Part shown: piece after piece, positions 20,881-30,246 of the stretch
Numbering within the stretch: position 1 is the stretch's first letter
How the letters are laid out: every line of letters starts with the position of its first letter
NCBI GenBank assembly: GCA_001464955.1
Contig: LNEM01000027.1
Span: 62,001-126,000 of the forward strand
Length of the DNA stretch: 64,000 nucleotides
Direction of reading: 5' to 3'
Origin: Rhizobiales bacterium Ga0077537
Lineage (GTDB): Bacteria; Pseudomonadota; Alphaproteobacteria; Rhizobiales; Hyphomicrobiaceae
Made by a program: the position numbers and the translations under genes
Notes under the pieces: model-generated
The model's database searches: none
What the model saw: only the letters and a program-made list of their open reading frames with translations
Told to the model about the DNA's origin: nothing

Positions 20881-22347
20881 TCAGCGCCGCGGGGCTGGCG
20901 AGAATGCCGCCAGTTCTGCCGCCGCGTCCGTCGCCGTCTCGAGCCCGAGCATCGCCCGCTCCATTCGCGCGACCGAAGGCCCGTCGCACGCCGTTGCGGC
21001 ATTGGCACGGAACTTCTCGATGATCTCGGCGTTCGACAGTGGCCGCTCGGCGGCGCCGCGATTGATGTGCTCGCGATGCGCGAGCTTGCGCCCGTCCGCA
21101 AGCGTGACGATCACCTCGCCCGAATAGGCCTTTGGGAACGGACTGTCCGGATAGTCGGCGAAACGGACCTTCTGCGTGAGCGCCGCGATCTCCGGATCGA
21201 CGATCACGTCGGGCTCGAGTTCGGCAAGGCCGAGCCGCCCCCGCACGAAGGCCGCGGCAGTCAGCCATTGTACGGAGAACTGCGCGTCGTAGCTGTTGGC
21301 GGGCTTGAGCTTGTTCGCCTCCGGCAGGCAGATCACCTTGTGCGTGCCGGCCGGTACGCGCGTCTCCACCGAGGCGATCTGGTCGGGCGTCACGCCCTGT
21401 GCTCTGAGCGCCAGCGCCGCATCGATGCAGGCATGCGTGAAATGGCACGCCGGATAAGGCTTGATGGCGGTCTGCATCAACTCCCAGACATGCCCCAGCC
21501 CAGCCGTCGCCAATGCCGGATCGGCCTGCTCGGCATAAGCTCCCATGTACGCTTTGAAGAGACCGAACCGCCCGTCGTAGGGCCGGGTCGCACCGACGAA
21601 ACCTTCCCGCGCGAGCGCGGCGGCCGTCATGCCGGCCTGCGCCGCCCAGCCAGGATGCAACCGCTTGTTCCAGGCGCCGTCCTCGACGAACTCGAGGCTA
21701 CCCGACGCCATGGAGACGGCGATGCCCTGCGCCATCGCCAATGCCTTGGCGTTGAGGCCCATAAGACGGCCGGCCGCCAGCGTCGCACCGAACACGCCGA
21801 CGATCCCGGTCGGATGGAAGCCGACCTGATGGAAGCCACTCTTGGCGACCGACGCGATGCGCGCCGCCGCCTCGACGCCGATCACGAACGCCGTCACGAC
21901 ATCCTCGCCCGACGCCCCGACGTGTGCCGCCGTCGAGAGCACTGCCGGCAGGATGCTCGCGGTCGGATGGATGATGCCGGCGACGTGCGTGTCGTCGAAG
22001 TCGAGCCCGTGGCACAGGTAGCCGTTCAGGATCGCCGCATCGCGCGGTGAAAGGCGCGCCGGAAAGCCGAAAACAGGGACGGAGCCTTCGCCACCGAGCC
22101 CGCGCATGGCTGTCAGCACCCGCTGCGAATGATCGTAGCGCGACGCAGCAACGGCGATGCCGGCCGCATCGAGCATGTGGTGCATGGCGCGCACGCGCAC
22201 GACTGCGGGGATGTCGCTGGCTTTCGTCTCGGCAGCGAACCGCGCCAGCGCCTCGGTGATCGGCAAACGGCCGAGCGCCATGTCGACCTTGTCGGGACCG
22301 GCCAGATCGGCCGATGACTTCAGCTGGGGATTGGCTTGTGCGTTCAC
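20881..22347 (-). CDS. MmgE/PrpD family protein
   Basis: The family includes 2-methylcitrate dehydratase and cis-aconitate decarboxylase and generally acts on small carboxylic acids. The 488-residue length is normal. Family features are the N-terminal helical domain (RAMHHMLDAAGIAVAASRYDHS), the GYLCHGLDFDDTHVAGIIHPTAS active-site region (about 110-132) and the lid domain after about 270 with KPYPACHFTHACIDAAL. It is not beside prpB or prpC, so methylcitrate is not supported as substrate. It shares an operon with gntR and faces an MFS transporter, which suggests uptake and breakdown of one organic acid. Confidence 0.88.
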   Translation of the reverse strand: MNAQANPQLKSSADLAGPDKVDMALGRLPITEALARFAAETKASDIPAVVRVRAMHHMLDAAGIAVAASRYDHSQRVLTAMRGLGGEGSVPVFGFPARLSPRDAAILNGYLCHGLDFDDTHVAGIIHPTASILPAVLSTAAHVGASGEDVVTAFVIGVEAAARIASVAKSGFHQVGFHPTGIVGVFGATLAAGRLMGLNAKALAMAQGIAVSMASGSLEFVEDGAWNKRLHPGWAAQAGMTAAALAREGFVGATRPYDGRFGLFKAYMGAYAEQADPALATAGLGHVWELMQTAIKPYPACHFTHACIDAALALRAQGVTPDQIASVETRVPAGTHKVICLPEANKLKPANSYDAQFSVQWLTAAAFVRGRLGLAELEPDVIVDPEIAALTQKVRFADYPDSPFPKAYSGEVIVTLADGRKLAHREHINRGAAERPLSNAEIIEKFRANAATACDGPSVARMERAMLGLETATDAAAELAAFSPAPRR

Positions 22348-22444
22348 GCGAGACCCTCCGACGTCGGCAATTGGGCAGTGACGGCTGCCCCTGTTCTGGT
22401 TTAGGTGGCCGATTGTGCTCTATCGACCAGACCGACACAATGCT

Positions 22445-22456
22445 ATGTCCGGACAT
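22445..22456. promoter_or_regulatory. Perfect 12-base palindrome, candidate GntR operator
   Basis: ATGTCCGGACAT is fully self-complementary and lies between the divergent MmgE/PrpD and MFS genes. Its TGT...ACA ends resemble operators of HutC-type GntR proteins, and gntR is the last gene of the leftward operon. It contains an in-frame ATG for the MFS gene, which I do not take as the true start. Confidence 0.45.
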
Positions 22457-22486
22457 CTAAACACAAGAGGGGCGAGGCCGGAAATC

Positions 22487-23725
22487 GTGAGAAGCGACCA
22501 GAGCGGCGGCGCGGCCATGCCACATCAGGCGTCCGCGATGACCACCTCGCGACTGAGCCTGCTCCTCGGCTTGGTCACCGGCGTCCAGGGATTGGCGACC
22601 TTTTCGGTCCTCGCCCTTCCGACTTTGGCGACCCTCGCCGCCCCGCATTTCGGCTACGGCGCCGAGAGCATCGGCTTCCAGATCAGCGTCATCTATGCGG
22701 CCGCCGCGACCCTGTCCAGCATGGCCGGCCTCTATGTGCGCCGGCATGGCGCCGCCATCGTCAGCGTCTGGGCGCTTGCGCTGTCGGCCGCGGGACTGGT
22801 GGCCATCGCCTCGGGCAGCATCCTGCTCGCGATCGCGGGCTCGCTGGCGATCGGCGCGGCCTATGGACTGACCAACCCGGCGGCGTCACACTTGCTGTTC
22901 CGGTTCGCGCCGAAGAACCGCCAGAACATCGTCTTCGCCCTTAAGCAGACGGGCGTGCCGCTCGGCGGCATCCTGGCCGCGATGATGCTGCCGCGCGTCG
23001 CCGAGGCCTACGGCTGGCAGTTCGCCATCGGCATCAGCGCCTGTCTTATGGCCCTCGTTGCCGTACCGATCCTGGCCATCCGCTCCGGCCTCGACGACGA
23101 CCGCAATCCGGCCGCGACCCACGGCGCGGGCGGCGTGCTGACCGGCATCCGGGTGGTATGGAGCACGCCGCGTCTGCGCGCCCTCGCCATCATGGGTTTC
23201 GCCTACGCGTCGTCGCAGTTCTGCCTCTTCACGTTCCTGATCACGATGCTGGTGAAGGACCTGGGCTGGGGCCTGGTCGCGGCGGGCGGCGCGGCGACCG
23301 TGATGCAGGTCGGCGGCGTCATCGGGCGCATCGCGTGGAGCGTCCTGGCGGACATGATCGGCCGCGGCGTCGCGATCCTGATCGCGATCGGCATCGGCTC
23401 GGCGGCCTTCGCACTCGTCCTTGCGACAGCGACACCGGACTGGCCGTCGTGGCTGATGCTCGCCATCGTGTTCGGCTTCGGCTTCTGCCTCGTCGGCTGG
23501 AACGGCCTCTGGCTCGCCGAAGTCGCCCGCGCAGCCGGCCCCGGCGAGGTCAGCCTCGCGACGGGCGGCGTCCTCGTCTTCACTTTCGGCGGCATCGTCT
23601 TCGGGCCGGCGACGTTCGCCACGCTCTACCGCATGATCGACAGCTACGCCTATACCTACGGCGTGTTCAGCATCTACGCCTTGGCAGGTGCCGCCGTTCT
23701 GCTCTGGAGCCTCCGGCGCAAGTGA
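22487..23725 (+). CDS. MFS transporter
   Basis: The product has about twelve hydrophobic segments and is a single MFS permease. The first helix starts at TSRLSLLLGLVTG. The loop between helices 2 and 3 has LYVRRHGAA and the centre has FALKQTGVPLGGILAA, common in a clade of putative organic-acid carriers. GTG at 22487 has GAGGCCGGA upstream and gives 412 residues; ATG at 22517 is a plausible alternative. It is divergent from MmgE/PrpD-gntR and probably under the same regulator, so it likely imports that pathway's substrate. Confidence 0.85.
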   Translation: MRSDQSGGAAMPHQASAMTTSRLSLLLGLVTGVQGLATFSVLALPTLATLAAPHFGYGAESIGFQISVIYAAAATLSSMAGLYVRRHGAAIVSVWALALSAAGLVAIASGSILLAIAGSLAIGAAYGLTNPAASHLLFRFAPKNRQNIVFALKQTGVPLGGILAAMMLPRVAEAYGWQFAIGISACLMALVAVPILAIRSGLDDDRNPAATHGAGGVLTGIRVVWSTPRLRALAIMGFAYASSQFCLFTFLITMLVKDLGWGLVAAGGAATVMQVGGVIGRIAWSVLADMIGRGVAILIAIGIGSAAFALVLATATPDWPSWLMLAIVFGFGFCLVGWNGLWLAEVARAAGPGEVSLATGGVLVFTFGGIVFGPATFATLYRMIDSYAYTYGVFSIYALAGAAVLLWSLRRK

Positions 23726-23726
23726 C

Positions 23727-23756
23727 GGCGGCGACGGCGCGATCCACCGTGCCGCC
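23727..23756. terminator. Hairpin between convergent MFS and rhodanese genes
   Basis: GGCGGC-G-ACGG (23727-23737) pairs with CCGT-GCCGCC (23747-23756), ten base pairs with one bulged G and a 9-base loop. It lies in the 46-base convergent gap. There is no T run on either side, so it may be a weak or Rho-assisted terminator. Confidence 0.4.
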
Positions 23757-23771
23757 ACCCGCCGGGTCGCA

Positions 23772-25370
23772 TCAGATGCGGAACACCGCGCGCTCGTCCG
23801 CATCGAGCTGATCGACGAGCCCGACTTCCCACGCGAGATAGGCCCGCGCCGCGTCGAGATTGCCTTCGTTGCGCCCGAGCGTGTGGAACACGAAATCCAC
23901 GCACTCGCCATCCGGAGGATTGTTTGGCGTTGCCTCCGTCGGCCGCCCTTCCGAGGTCCAGGCCTTGTAGCCGCCCGCGAGCAGGGACACGTCCGCGATG
24001 CCCGCCTCGGCGAGGTCGAGCGCGGCCAGTGCGGCGACGCCCGGGTCGTCGGCGACCAGCACCACGGGCTTGTCGATGCCGGCGAGATCACGCGCGAGCC
24101 GCGGCCGGAGCGACCACCGCGCCCCTTTGATGTGGCCATCCCGGAACGGCATGCTGCCCCGGAGGTCGAGGACGACGCCGGCACCCGTCTCGATCATCCG
24201 TGCGGCATCGGCGGTTGACGTCGTCTTGAGCTGGATCCGGCTTGCATCGAACGTCGCGGCGCGCTCCGGCACGAGCCCCGCCCCATCGAGTTCCGCCCTG
24301 GCGCCACCGCCAGCAGCGAGGATGTCCGCTTCGTGCCCGAGCTGGCGCAGCCAGGCGGCGACCATCGGCGCGCGCACGCATTCCCCGTTGTCGCTGAGCA
24401 CGATGTGCGCGCCCTTGACGCCGACCCACTGGTCCGTGGCCTGCTGCAACTGTCCGCCCGGCGCGTGCACGAAGAGTGGCAGCCCGTTCGTCTTGTGCTC
24501 CTCGCTGGTCCGCACGTCGAAGAGGAACGTCGTCCGGCTCGTGTCACGCGCTGCAGCGATGACATCGGCGGCCTGCAGATAGCGAACGCCGTGCCTCTCG
24601 GCATGGGCCTTGGCCCGCGCCTGCTTGGCGGCGATGGCAGCCGGCGACGTGTCGCCCTGCGGCGCCTTCCGGTCGGCGCCGTGCTCGATCGGAATGCCTT
24701 CGAGCCAGAACCCCTGCGTCCCGTTTTCGAGGGCCACCACCTCGTTCTCGACACCCCAGTCGATGAGCGTCTGCGCGCCGATGATCGAGCGCGTCCGGCC
24801 GGCGCAGTTGACGACGATCTTCGTTTTCGGGCTATTCACGACGCCGTCGATGTGGAGGACGAGTTCCCCGTTCGGCAGGCTCATCCCACCGGGGATATTG
24901 AAGCGCCGGTACTCGTCCCACGTCCGCCCGTCGACGATGACCATGTCCTCGCCGCGTTGCTTCATTTCGACGAGATCGCGCGCCGTGATGCGCGGCGTGT
25001 GCCGCGCGATCTCGACGATCTCGCCGAAGGTCTTGGAGGGCACGTTGACGCCTTCGAACAGCGAGTAGCCGGCCGCCTTCCAGCCCGGCGCGCCACCGTC
25101 CAGCACGGCGACATCGCTGTATCCCATGCCTTCGAGCCGTCGGGCGGCCGTCGCGGCGACGCCCTCGCCACCGTCGAACACGACGATCCGCGTGGCGCGC
25201 CGCGGCACCAGCTTCTCGATGTCGAGTTCGAGCCGGCTGTAGGCGCACGGCACGGCGAACAGCGGGTGGCCTTCGCTGTAGGCCCCGGTCTCCCGCACAT
25301 CGAGGAGCGCGATCTCCCGGCCGTCCTTGAGCGCTGCCTTGAGCGCATGAGCGGTGATCGACTTGGTCAT
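23772..25370 (-). CDS. Four-domain rhodanese-like sulfurtransferase
   Basis: The 532-residue product contains four consecutive rhodanese folds (roughly 1-115, 125-245, 265-375 and 385-500). Rhodaneses carry sulfur on an active-site cysteine. Only the second domain has a standard loop, NCAGRTRS, preceded by DGRTWDEYRRFNIPGG. The first has FDGGEG and the fourth ADDPG in that place, so they lack the cysteine. The third has DNGECVRA, with a cysteine displaced from the usual site. ATG at 25370 follows GAGGAAAAGACC; an upstream ATG at 25412 has no such signal. No signal peptide is present, so it should be cytoplasmic. Confidence 0.87.
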   Translation of the reverse strand: MTKSITAHALKAALKDGREIALLDVRETGAYSEGHPLFAVPCAYSRLELDIEKLVPRRATRIVVFDGGEGVAATAARRLEGMGYSDVAVLDGGAPGWKAAGYSLFEGVNVPSKTFGEIVEIARHTPRITARDLVEMKQRGEDMVIVDGRTWDEYRRFNIPGGMSLPNGELVLHIDGVVNSPKTKIVVNCAGRTRSIIGAQTLIDWGVENEVVALENGTQGFWLEGIPIEHGADRKAPQGDTSPAAIAAKQARAKAHAERHGVRYLQAADVIAAARDTSRTTFLFDVRTSEEHKTNGLPLFVHAPGGQLQQATDQWVGVKGAHIVLSDNGECVRAPMVAAWLRQLGHEADILAAGGGARAELDGAGLVPERAATFDASRIQLKTTSTADAARMIETGAGVVLDLRGSMPFRDGHIKGARWSLRPRLARDLAGIDKPVVLVADDPGVAALAALDLAEAGIADVSLLAGGYKAWTSEGRPTEATPNNPPDGECVDFVFHTLGRNEGNLDAARAYLAWEVGLVDQLDADERAVFRI

Positions 25371-25615
25371 GGTCTTTTCCTCGGTCTGGAACGGTATCTG
25401 CTCAAGTACCACGATGGCACCACCCGGCTGGGCCGGTCAACGCGGGCGCCGCACTCGGAGCGCGAACCGGACGTGAGCGATCTTGCCTAAGGAACCGTCA
25501 ATCTTAACCCCGCCTTTACCAGGATTGAGAGAATCTGAATCCGCCCCCGAGGCAGACGAACTGTCCGTCACTGCAATCGCCCGGGGCCCCCGTAGCGCGT
25601 GAGAAAGGTCCCACG

Positions 25616-25855
25616 ATGATCGGTCACGTCTTTCGTATCTCCACCATCTGCGCGACCACGATGCTCGCCTCATCCCTGGCCCTCGCCGTATCGATCGGCA
25701 TCGGCGGCACGATCGAGCGAACGACGACGAAATGCAGAACCTGTCCCGGCATCGCCGCCGCCATGCGCCTCGAACCTCCCCGCCCGATCGTCATGGCCGA
25801 AGTCGCACTCCATCGCTCGCGAGGGGGCATCCGGATCGCCGAGGCGATCCGTTGA
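25616..25855 (+). CDS. Small putative exported protein
   Basis: I do not recognise this 79-residue frame. It has an AAAGG ribosome-binding site seven bases before ATG, an N-terminal hydrophobic stretch (about 7-30, ICATTMLASSLALAVSIGIGG) like a signal peptide, and then a KCRTCPG motif with a C-x2-C pair. The remainder is basic and without features. It stands alone between the rhodanese and SDR genes. A real gene is plausible but not certain. Confidence 0.4.
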   Translation: MIGHVFRISTICATTMLASSLALAVSIGIGGTIERTTTKCRTCPGIAAAMRLEPPRPIVMAEVALHRSRGGIRIAEAIR

Positions 25856-25968
25856 GCGGTCTGCCGGGCGCATCCACCTTGCGACGGGACGGGCTTTCGT
25901 GATCGATTGGACCTGAGCGTCGGAACGGCGCCGGGTCTCGACACAATGGATCACGAGGAGCGCCGGAC

Positions 25969-26724
25969 ATGGCAGCGGACAAGGTTGCGATCATCACGGG
26001 TGGCGGCACGGGCATCGGCCGCGCCGCCGCGTTGCATCTCCAGGCCGACGGCTGGAACGTCGTCGTCGCCGGACGTCGCAAGGACGAACTGGACAAGACC
26101 GTCGCCATGGCGAAGGCCGGCGGTGGCAAGATGCTGGCCGTCGCCACCGACGTGACGAAGCAGGAGCAGGTCAAGGCCCTGTTCGCGGCCACGAAAGACG
26201 CCTTCGGCCGCCTTGATTTCCTGTTCAACAATGCCGGCATGGGCCTCCCGGCCGGTCCCATGGAGGACATCGAGCTCAAGGACTGGCAGCGCGTCGTCGA
26301 CCTCAACCTGACCGCGTGCTTCATGTGCGCCCAGGAGGCGATCCGCATGTTCAAGGCGCAGTCGCCCCAGGGCGGTCGCATCGTGAACAACGGCTCGATC
26401 TCGGCCCACGCCCCGCGACCCATGTCGGTGGCCTATACGGCGACGAAGCACGCCATCACCGGCCTCACGAAGACCATCGCCCTCGACGGCCGCCCCTTCA
26501 ACATCGCCTGCGGCCAGCTCGATATCGGCAACGCCGACACCAACATGGGCGGCCGCATGAAGGCCGGCGTTCCCCAACCCCGCGGCGACATCATGCCGGA
26601 GCCCGTGTTCGACGTGGAGCATTGCGGCTCCGCGATCCGCTACATGGCGAGCCTGCCGCTCGATACCAATGTGCTGACCATGACCATCAAGGCGAGCGCG
26701 ATGCCCTTCGAAGGCCGCGGCTGA
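25969..26724 (+). CDS. SDR family oxidoreductase
   Basis: This 251-residue classical SDR has TGGGTGIG near 10-17, GRRKDEL after strand 2 (the arginines suggest NADP), [12 protein letters not shown] near 88, the catalytic Ser in [12 protein letters not shown] near 144 and YTATK near 157. The segment after the active site ([14 protein letters not shown]) is typical of a clade often next to acyl-CoA and hydrolase genes in alphaproteobacteria. ATG follows GAGGAG. It is 110 bases from the next gene, on the same strand. Confidence 0.88.
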   Translation: MAADKVAIITGGGTGIGRAAALHLQADGWNVVVAGRRKDELDKTVAMAKAGGGKMLAVATDVTKQEQVKALFAATKDAFGRLDFLFNNAGMGLPAGPMEDIELKDWQRVVDLNLTACFMCAQEAIRMFKAQSPQGGRIVNNGSISAHAPRPMSVAYTATKHAITGLTKTIALDGRPFNIACGQLDIGNADTNMGGRMKAGVPQPRGDIMPEPVFDVEHCGSAIRYMASLPLDTNVLTMTIKASAMPFEGRG

Positions 26725-26834
26725 ACCGGACGTCGTCACCGATCGGCCAGAGCAGCATCGCGAAGTTCGTCGCGAGGCAGCTCCGGCCGTTGCTCCAATG
26801 CGAGCCCATCTCCCCTTCAAGCGTCGGGTGCCCC

Positions 26835-28865
26835 ATGGCCGAAGCCGGGTCGAAAAGCCGGATAGAGATCGACATCACGGAGCAGGCGCCGTTCGCGGGC
26901 GGCATGGCATTCGGCGACGTCGGAGCCTATGAGCGCCTGCGCGGCCGGGCCCGGATGGCGATCGATCCCGGTGCGCCGGGCGTCGACACGATCTGCGATC
27001 TCGACAAGGCGCCACGCGATGCCGACGGCCTCGTGCGCATAGCGACCGACCTCTTGATCCTCCGCCCGGTCGACCCGGCGCGGGCCAACCGCCGGCTGTT
27101 CTTCGACTGGGGCAATCGCGGCAACATCCGCTGCCTTCAGTTCTTCAACGACGCGCCGGGGTCCAACGATCCCCGCTCGGCCGCCCACGCCGGCAACGGC
27201 TTCCTCATGCGGCAAGGCTACACGGTCGTGACGGCGGGCTGGCAGGCGGACCTTCTCTCAGGCGACCACCGCTTCCTGCTCGACGTTCCCGTAGCGATGG
27301 ACGACGGCAAGCCGGTCACGGGCAAGGTGCGCGTCGAGTACATCGCGACGGCCCCGGGCCAGCGCGCGTTCCCGCTCTCGGGCCGCGCCTCGACCCGCGC
27401 GCACCCGACGGTTTCGCTCGACACCCGGAAGGCGAGCCTGACGCGCCGCCGCTACGCCACCGACGAGCGCATCCCGGTGCCTCATGACCAGTGGATGTTC
27501 GCACGCGTCGAAGGCGGCGCCGGCCTCGACAATCAGGGCGGTGAGACGGCCGTCATCCCGTCCGACGTCCACATCCACATGCCGGGCGGCTTCGCGCCGG
27601 GCTGGATCCACGAACTCGTCTACGAGGGCCGCGACCCGCTCGTGCTGGGCCTCGGCCACATCGCGGTCCGCAATCTGGTCTCCTACCTCCGCTCGGGCCG
27701 CCCGGACGACGCCGGTGGCGCCAATCCGGCCGGGCGGGCGATGGAAAAAGCCTACGGCTGGGGCCGCTCGCAGACGGGTCGCTGCATCCGCGACTTTGTC
27801 TACAATGGCTTCAACGCCGACGAGAACGGCGGCAAGGTATTCGACGGCCTGTTGCCCCATGTCGCCGGCGGCGGCCTGATGTGGCTGAACCACCGCTTCG
27901 CCAACGGCATCGTCTCGGCCGGCCAACAGCACGAGGACCACGAGAACCCCGCCGACCGCTTCCCGTTCTCCTACGCTCGCTCGACCGACCACCTGACGGG
28001 CCGCACGGACGCCATCTGCAAGCGGCCCGAAACCGACCCGCTGATCATCCACACGCAGACGGGCTCCGAGTACTGGCAGCGCCGCGGCAGCCTCGTCCAT
28101 ACCGACACGCAAGGGAATGATCTCGCGCTGCCGGAGAACGTGCGCGCCTATTTCTGGGCCTCGTCCCAGCACTTCGCCGATCCGCTCCTGAAAAAACCCG
28201 CGCGCGGCATCTGCCAGAACGTGCAGAACGTCGTCTGGACGTCGATGTTTTTTCGCGCCGTGCTCGCCAATCTCGATCGCTGGGCGACCGACGGCACCTC
28301 GCCGCCCGCGAGCCGCGTTCCGCGCCGCGCCGACGGCACGCTGGTCGACGTCGAGACGTGGCGAAAGGGCTTCCCGTCCGTGCCGGGCGTCGCGACGCCG
28401 CGCACTCCGAACATCCTCGAACGCCTCGATTTCGGCCCGGATTTCGCACGCGGCATTCTCGCCGAGCCCCCCCGCCGGACCGGCGAGCACTACGCCGTGC
28501 TGGTCCCCGCGACCGACGCCGACGGCAACGACATCGCCGGCGTGCGCGCGCCGATGGTTCAGGCCCCGCTCGCGACCTACACCGGCTGGAACATGCGGGC
28601 GCGCGGCCAGGGCCACGGCGCGCTCCACGAGTTCACGGGATCCACGATCCCCTTTGCCGAAAGCCCCGAAGAACGCGCCATGACCGGCGATCCGCGCCCG
28701 TCGATCCTCGAGCGCTATCCCGACCGCCCAGCCTACCAGCGGGCGATCGGCGAGGCGGCACGGAAGCTCGCCGCCGAACGCTTCATGCTCGACGAGGACG
28801 TCGAGCGCTGCATCGCGGCCGCCGCCGACTGGCACGCCCCGCGCCACGACATCGCATTGCCGTGA
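26835..28865 (+). CDS. Alpha/beta hydrolase domain-containing protein (Abhydrolase_10-like)
   Basis: The 676-residue product belongs to a large, little-studied hydrolase family. It starts with a conserved GGMAFGDVGAYERLRGRA segment, has LFFDWGNRGN near 96 and FLMRQGYTVVTAGWQ near 124, and the nucleophile elbow GWGRSQTGR near 315, where Ser is the likely catalytic residue. LLPHVAGGGLMWLNHRFA follows, and GEHYAVLVPATDADGNDIAGVR lies near the C-terminal part. No signal peptide is seen. ATG at 26835 gives the family start; the frame is open upstream but overlaps the SDR gene. Substrate unknown; the acyl-CoA dehydrogenases next to it suggest an ester or lactone feeding CoA-dependent breakdown. Confidence 0.8.
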   Translation: MAEAGSKSRIEIDITEQAPFAGGMAFGDVGAYERLRGRARMAIDPGAPGVDTICDLDKAPRDADGLVRIATDLLILRPVDPARANRRLFFDWGNRGNIRCLQFFNDAPGSNDPRSAAHAGNGFLMRQGYTVVTAGWQADLLSGDHRFLLDVPVAMDDGKPVTGKVRVEYIATAPGQRAFPLSGRASTRAHPTVSLDTRKASLTRRRYATDERIPVPHDQWMFARVEGGAGLDNQGGETAVIPSDVHIHMPGGFAPGWIHELVYEGRDPLVLGLGHIAVRNLVSYLRSGRPDDAGGANPAGRAMEKAYGWGRSQTGRCIRDFVYNGFNADENGGKVFDGLLPHVAGGGLMWLNHRFANGIVSAGQQHEDHENPADRFPFSYARSTDHLTGRTDAICKRPETDPLIIHTQTGSEYWQRRGSLVHTDTQGNDLALPENVRAYFWASSQHFADPLLKKPARGICQNVQNVVWTSMFFRAVLANLDRWATDGTSPPASRVPRRADGTLVDVETWRKGFPSVPGVATPRTPNILERLDFGPDFARGILAEPPRRTGEHYAVLVPATDADGNDIAGVRAPMVQAPLATYTGWNMRARGQGHGALHEFTGSTIPFAESPEERAMTGDPRPSILERYPDRPAYQRAIGEAARKLAAERFMLDEDVERCIAAAADWHAPRHDIALP

Positions 28866-28990
28866 CACCGCTTTCCCCGTCGCGGGGAAGCGGCTGGTCA
28901 GGCCCGGCGACCGTCTCGACGAGACCATTGCCAACGGATGGTCCGGGATCTAGCGTCACTCTCAAACAGCGAAACGGATAGGGAAACGCC

Positions 28991-30199
28991 ATGTTCATTC
29001 GCACTGTCGAGCATAACGCATCACTCGATCAGTTCCGGGCCGAGGTACGCGCCTTCTGCGAAAAAGAGCTGCCGCAGTCGATCCGCCAGAAGCAGGCGCG
29101 CGGCCAGCATCTCACCAAGGAGGAATACATCTCCTGGCTGCAGCGGCTTGGAACGCGGGGCTGGAACACGGGCAAATGGCCCAAGGAGCACGGCGGCCTC
29201 GGCTGGTCGCCGGAGCAGCACATCGCCTTCCAGGAGGAACTCGGCCGTGCCGGCGCGCCGCCACTGATGTCCTTCGGCCCGACCATGGCCGGCCCCGTCA
29301 TCTACACGTTCGGCAGCGAGGCGCAGAAGGCACAGCACCTCCCCGGCATCATCAAGGGCGATCTCTGGTGGTGCCAGGGCTACTCCGAGCCGGGCGCCGG
29401 CTCCGATCTCGCCGCCCTCAAGACCCGCGCCGATCGCGACGGTGACGACTACATCGTCAACGGCCAGAAGATCTGGACCTCGACCGCCCACTGGGCCGAC
29501 TGGATGTTCGCCCTCGTGCGCACCGACCAGACGGCGAAGAAGCAGGAAGGCATCTCCTTCGTCCTGATCGACATGAAGACACCGGGCATCACGGTGCGCC
29601 CGATCATCGGCATCACGCTCGGCCATCACCTGAACGAGGTGTTCTTCGACAACGTGCGGGTTCCGATCTCGAACCGCATCGGCGAGGAGAACAAGGGCTG
29701 GACCTACGCCAAATTCCTGCTGGCGAACGAACGCGTCGGCAATGTCGACGTGGCCAAGGTCGAAGGCAATATCGAGCAGATCCGCGCACTGATGGCTGAA
29801 ACCCGCGAAGGCGGCAAGCCGCTCACCGAGGATCCCGTCTTCCAGCGCCGTCTCGCCGAACTCGAGGTCGGGCTCGCCACGGTGAAGGCGCTGATGGCGG
29901 ACCAGCTCGCCGCCGCCCGCCTCAACGGCGCGCCCTCGTTGATGGGCGCCGCTGCCCTCAAGCTCCGCGGCACCGAGCTGCAGCAGGGCATTCTCCAGAC
30001 CGGCCTCGACGTCCTCGGTCGCCACGGCATGGTCTACCAGCACGAGGCGCTCCACGCGGGCTGGAACGGCGAGATGATCGGGCCCGAGTCGTCCGCCGAT
30101 GTCGTCTACGAACATCTCTACCGCCGCGCTGCCACCATCTACGGCGGCTCCAGCGAGGTGCAGAAGAACATCATCGCCAAGGGCGCGCTCGGCCTCTGA
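28991..30199 (+). CDS. Acyl-CoA dehydrogenase, large-type subunit of a probable heteromeric pair
   Basis: This 402-residue FAD enzyme should introduce a 2,3-double bond into an acyl-CoA. It has the ACAD order: helical N-domain (LGTRGWNTGKWPKEHGGLGW), central beta-domain with QGYSEPGAGSDLAAL and FAD-binding IWTSTAHWADW, and a C-terminal helical domain ending TIYGGSSEVQKNIIAKGALGL. The IYGGSSEVQ form is characteristic of FadE29-like partners of heterotetrameric ACADs from steroid and bile-acid side-chain breakdown. A second ACAD gene follows 47 bases later, which supports such a complex. Confidence 0.88.
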   Translation: MFIRTVEHNASLDQFRAEVRAFCEKELPQSIRQKQARGQHLTKEEYISWLQRLGTRGWNTGKWPKEHGGLGWSPEQHIAFQEELGRAGAPPLMSFGPTMAGPVIYTFGSEAQKAQHLPGIIKGDLWWCQGYSEPGAGSDLAALKTRADRDGDDYIVNGQKIWTSTAHWADWMFALVRTDQTAKKQEGISFVLIDMKTPGITVRPIIGITLGHHLNEVFFDNVRVPISNRIGEENKGWTYAKFLLANERVGNVDVAKVEGNIEQIRALMAETREGGKPLTEDPVFQRRLAELEVGLATVKALMADQLAAARLNGAPSLMGAAALKLRGTELQQGILQTGLDVLGRHGMVYQHEALHAGWNGEMIGPESSADVVYEHLYRRAATIYGGSSEVQKNIIAKGALGL

Positions 30200-30246
30200 G
30201 CCCGCGCCCACCCCGAGCCGAAACCAGTCCGAAAGCACGGTCGACC

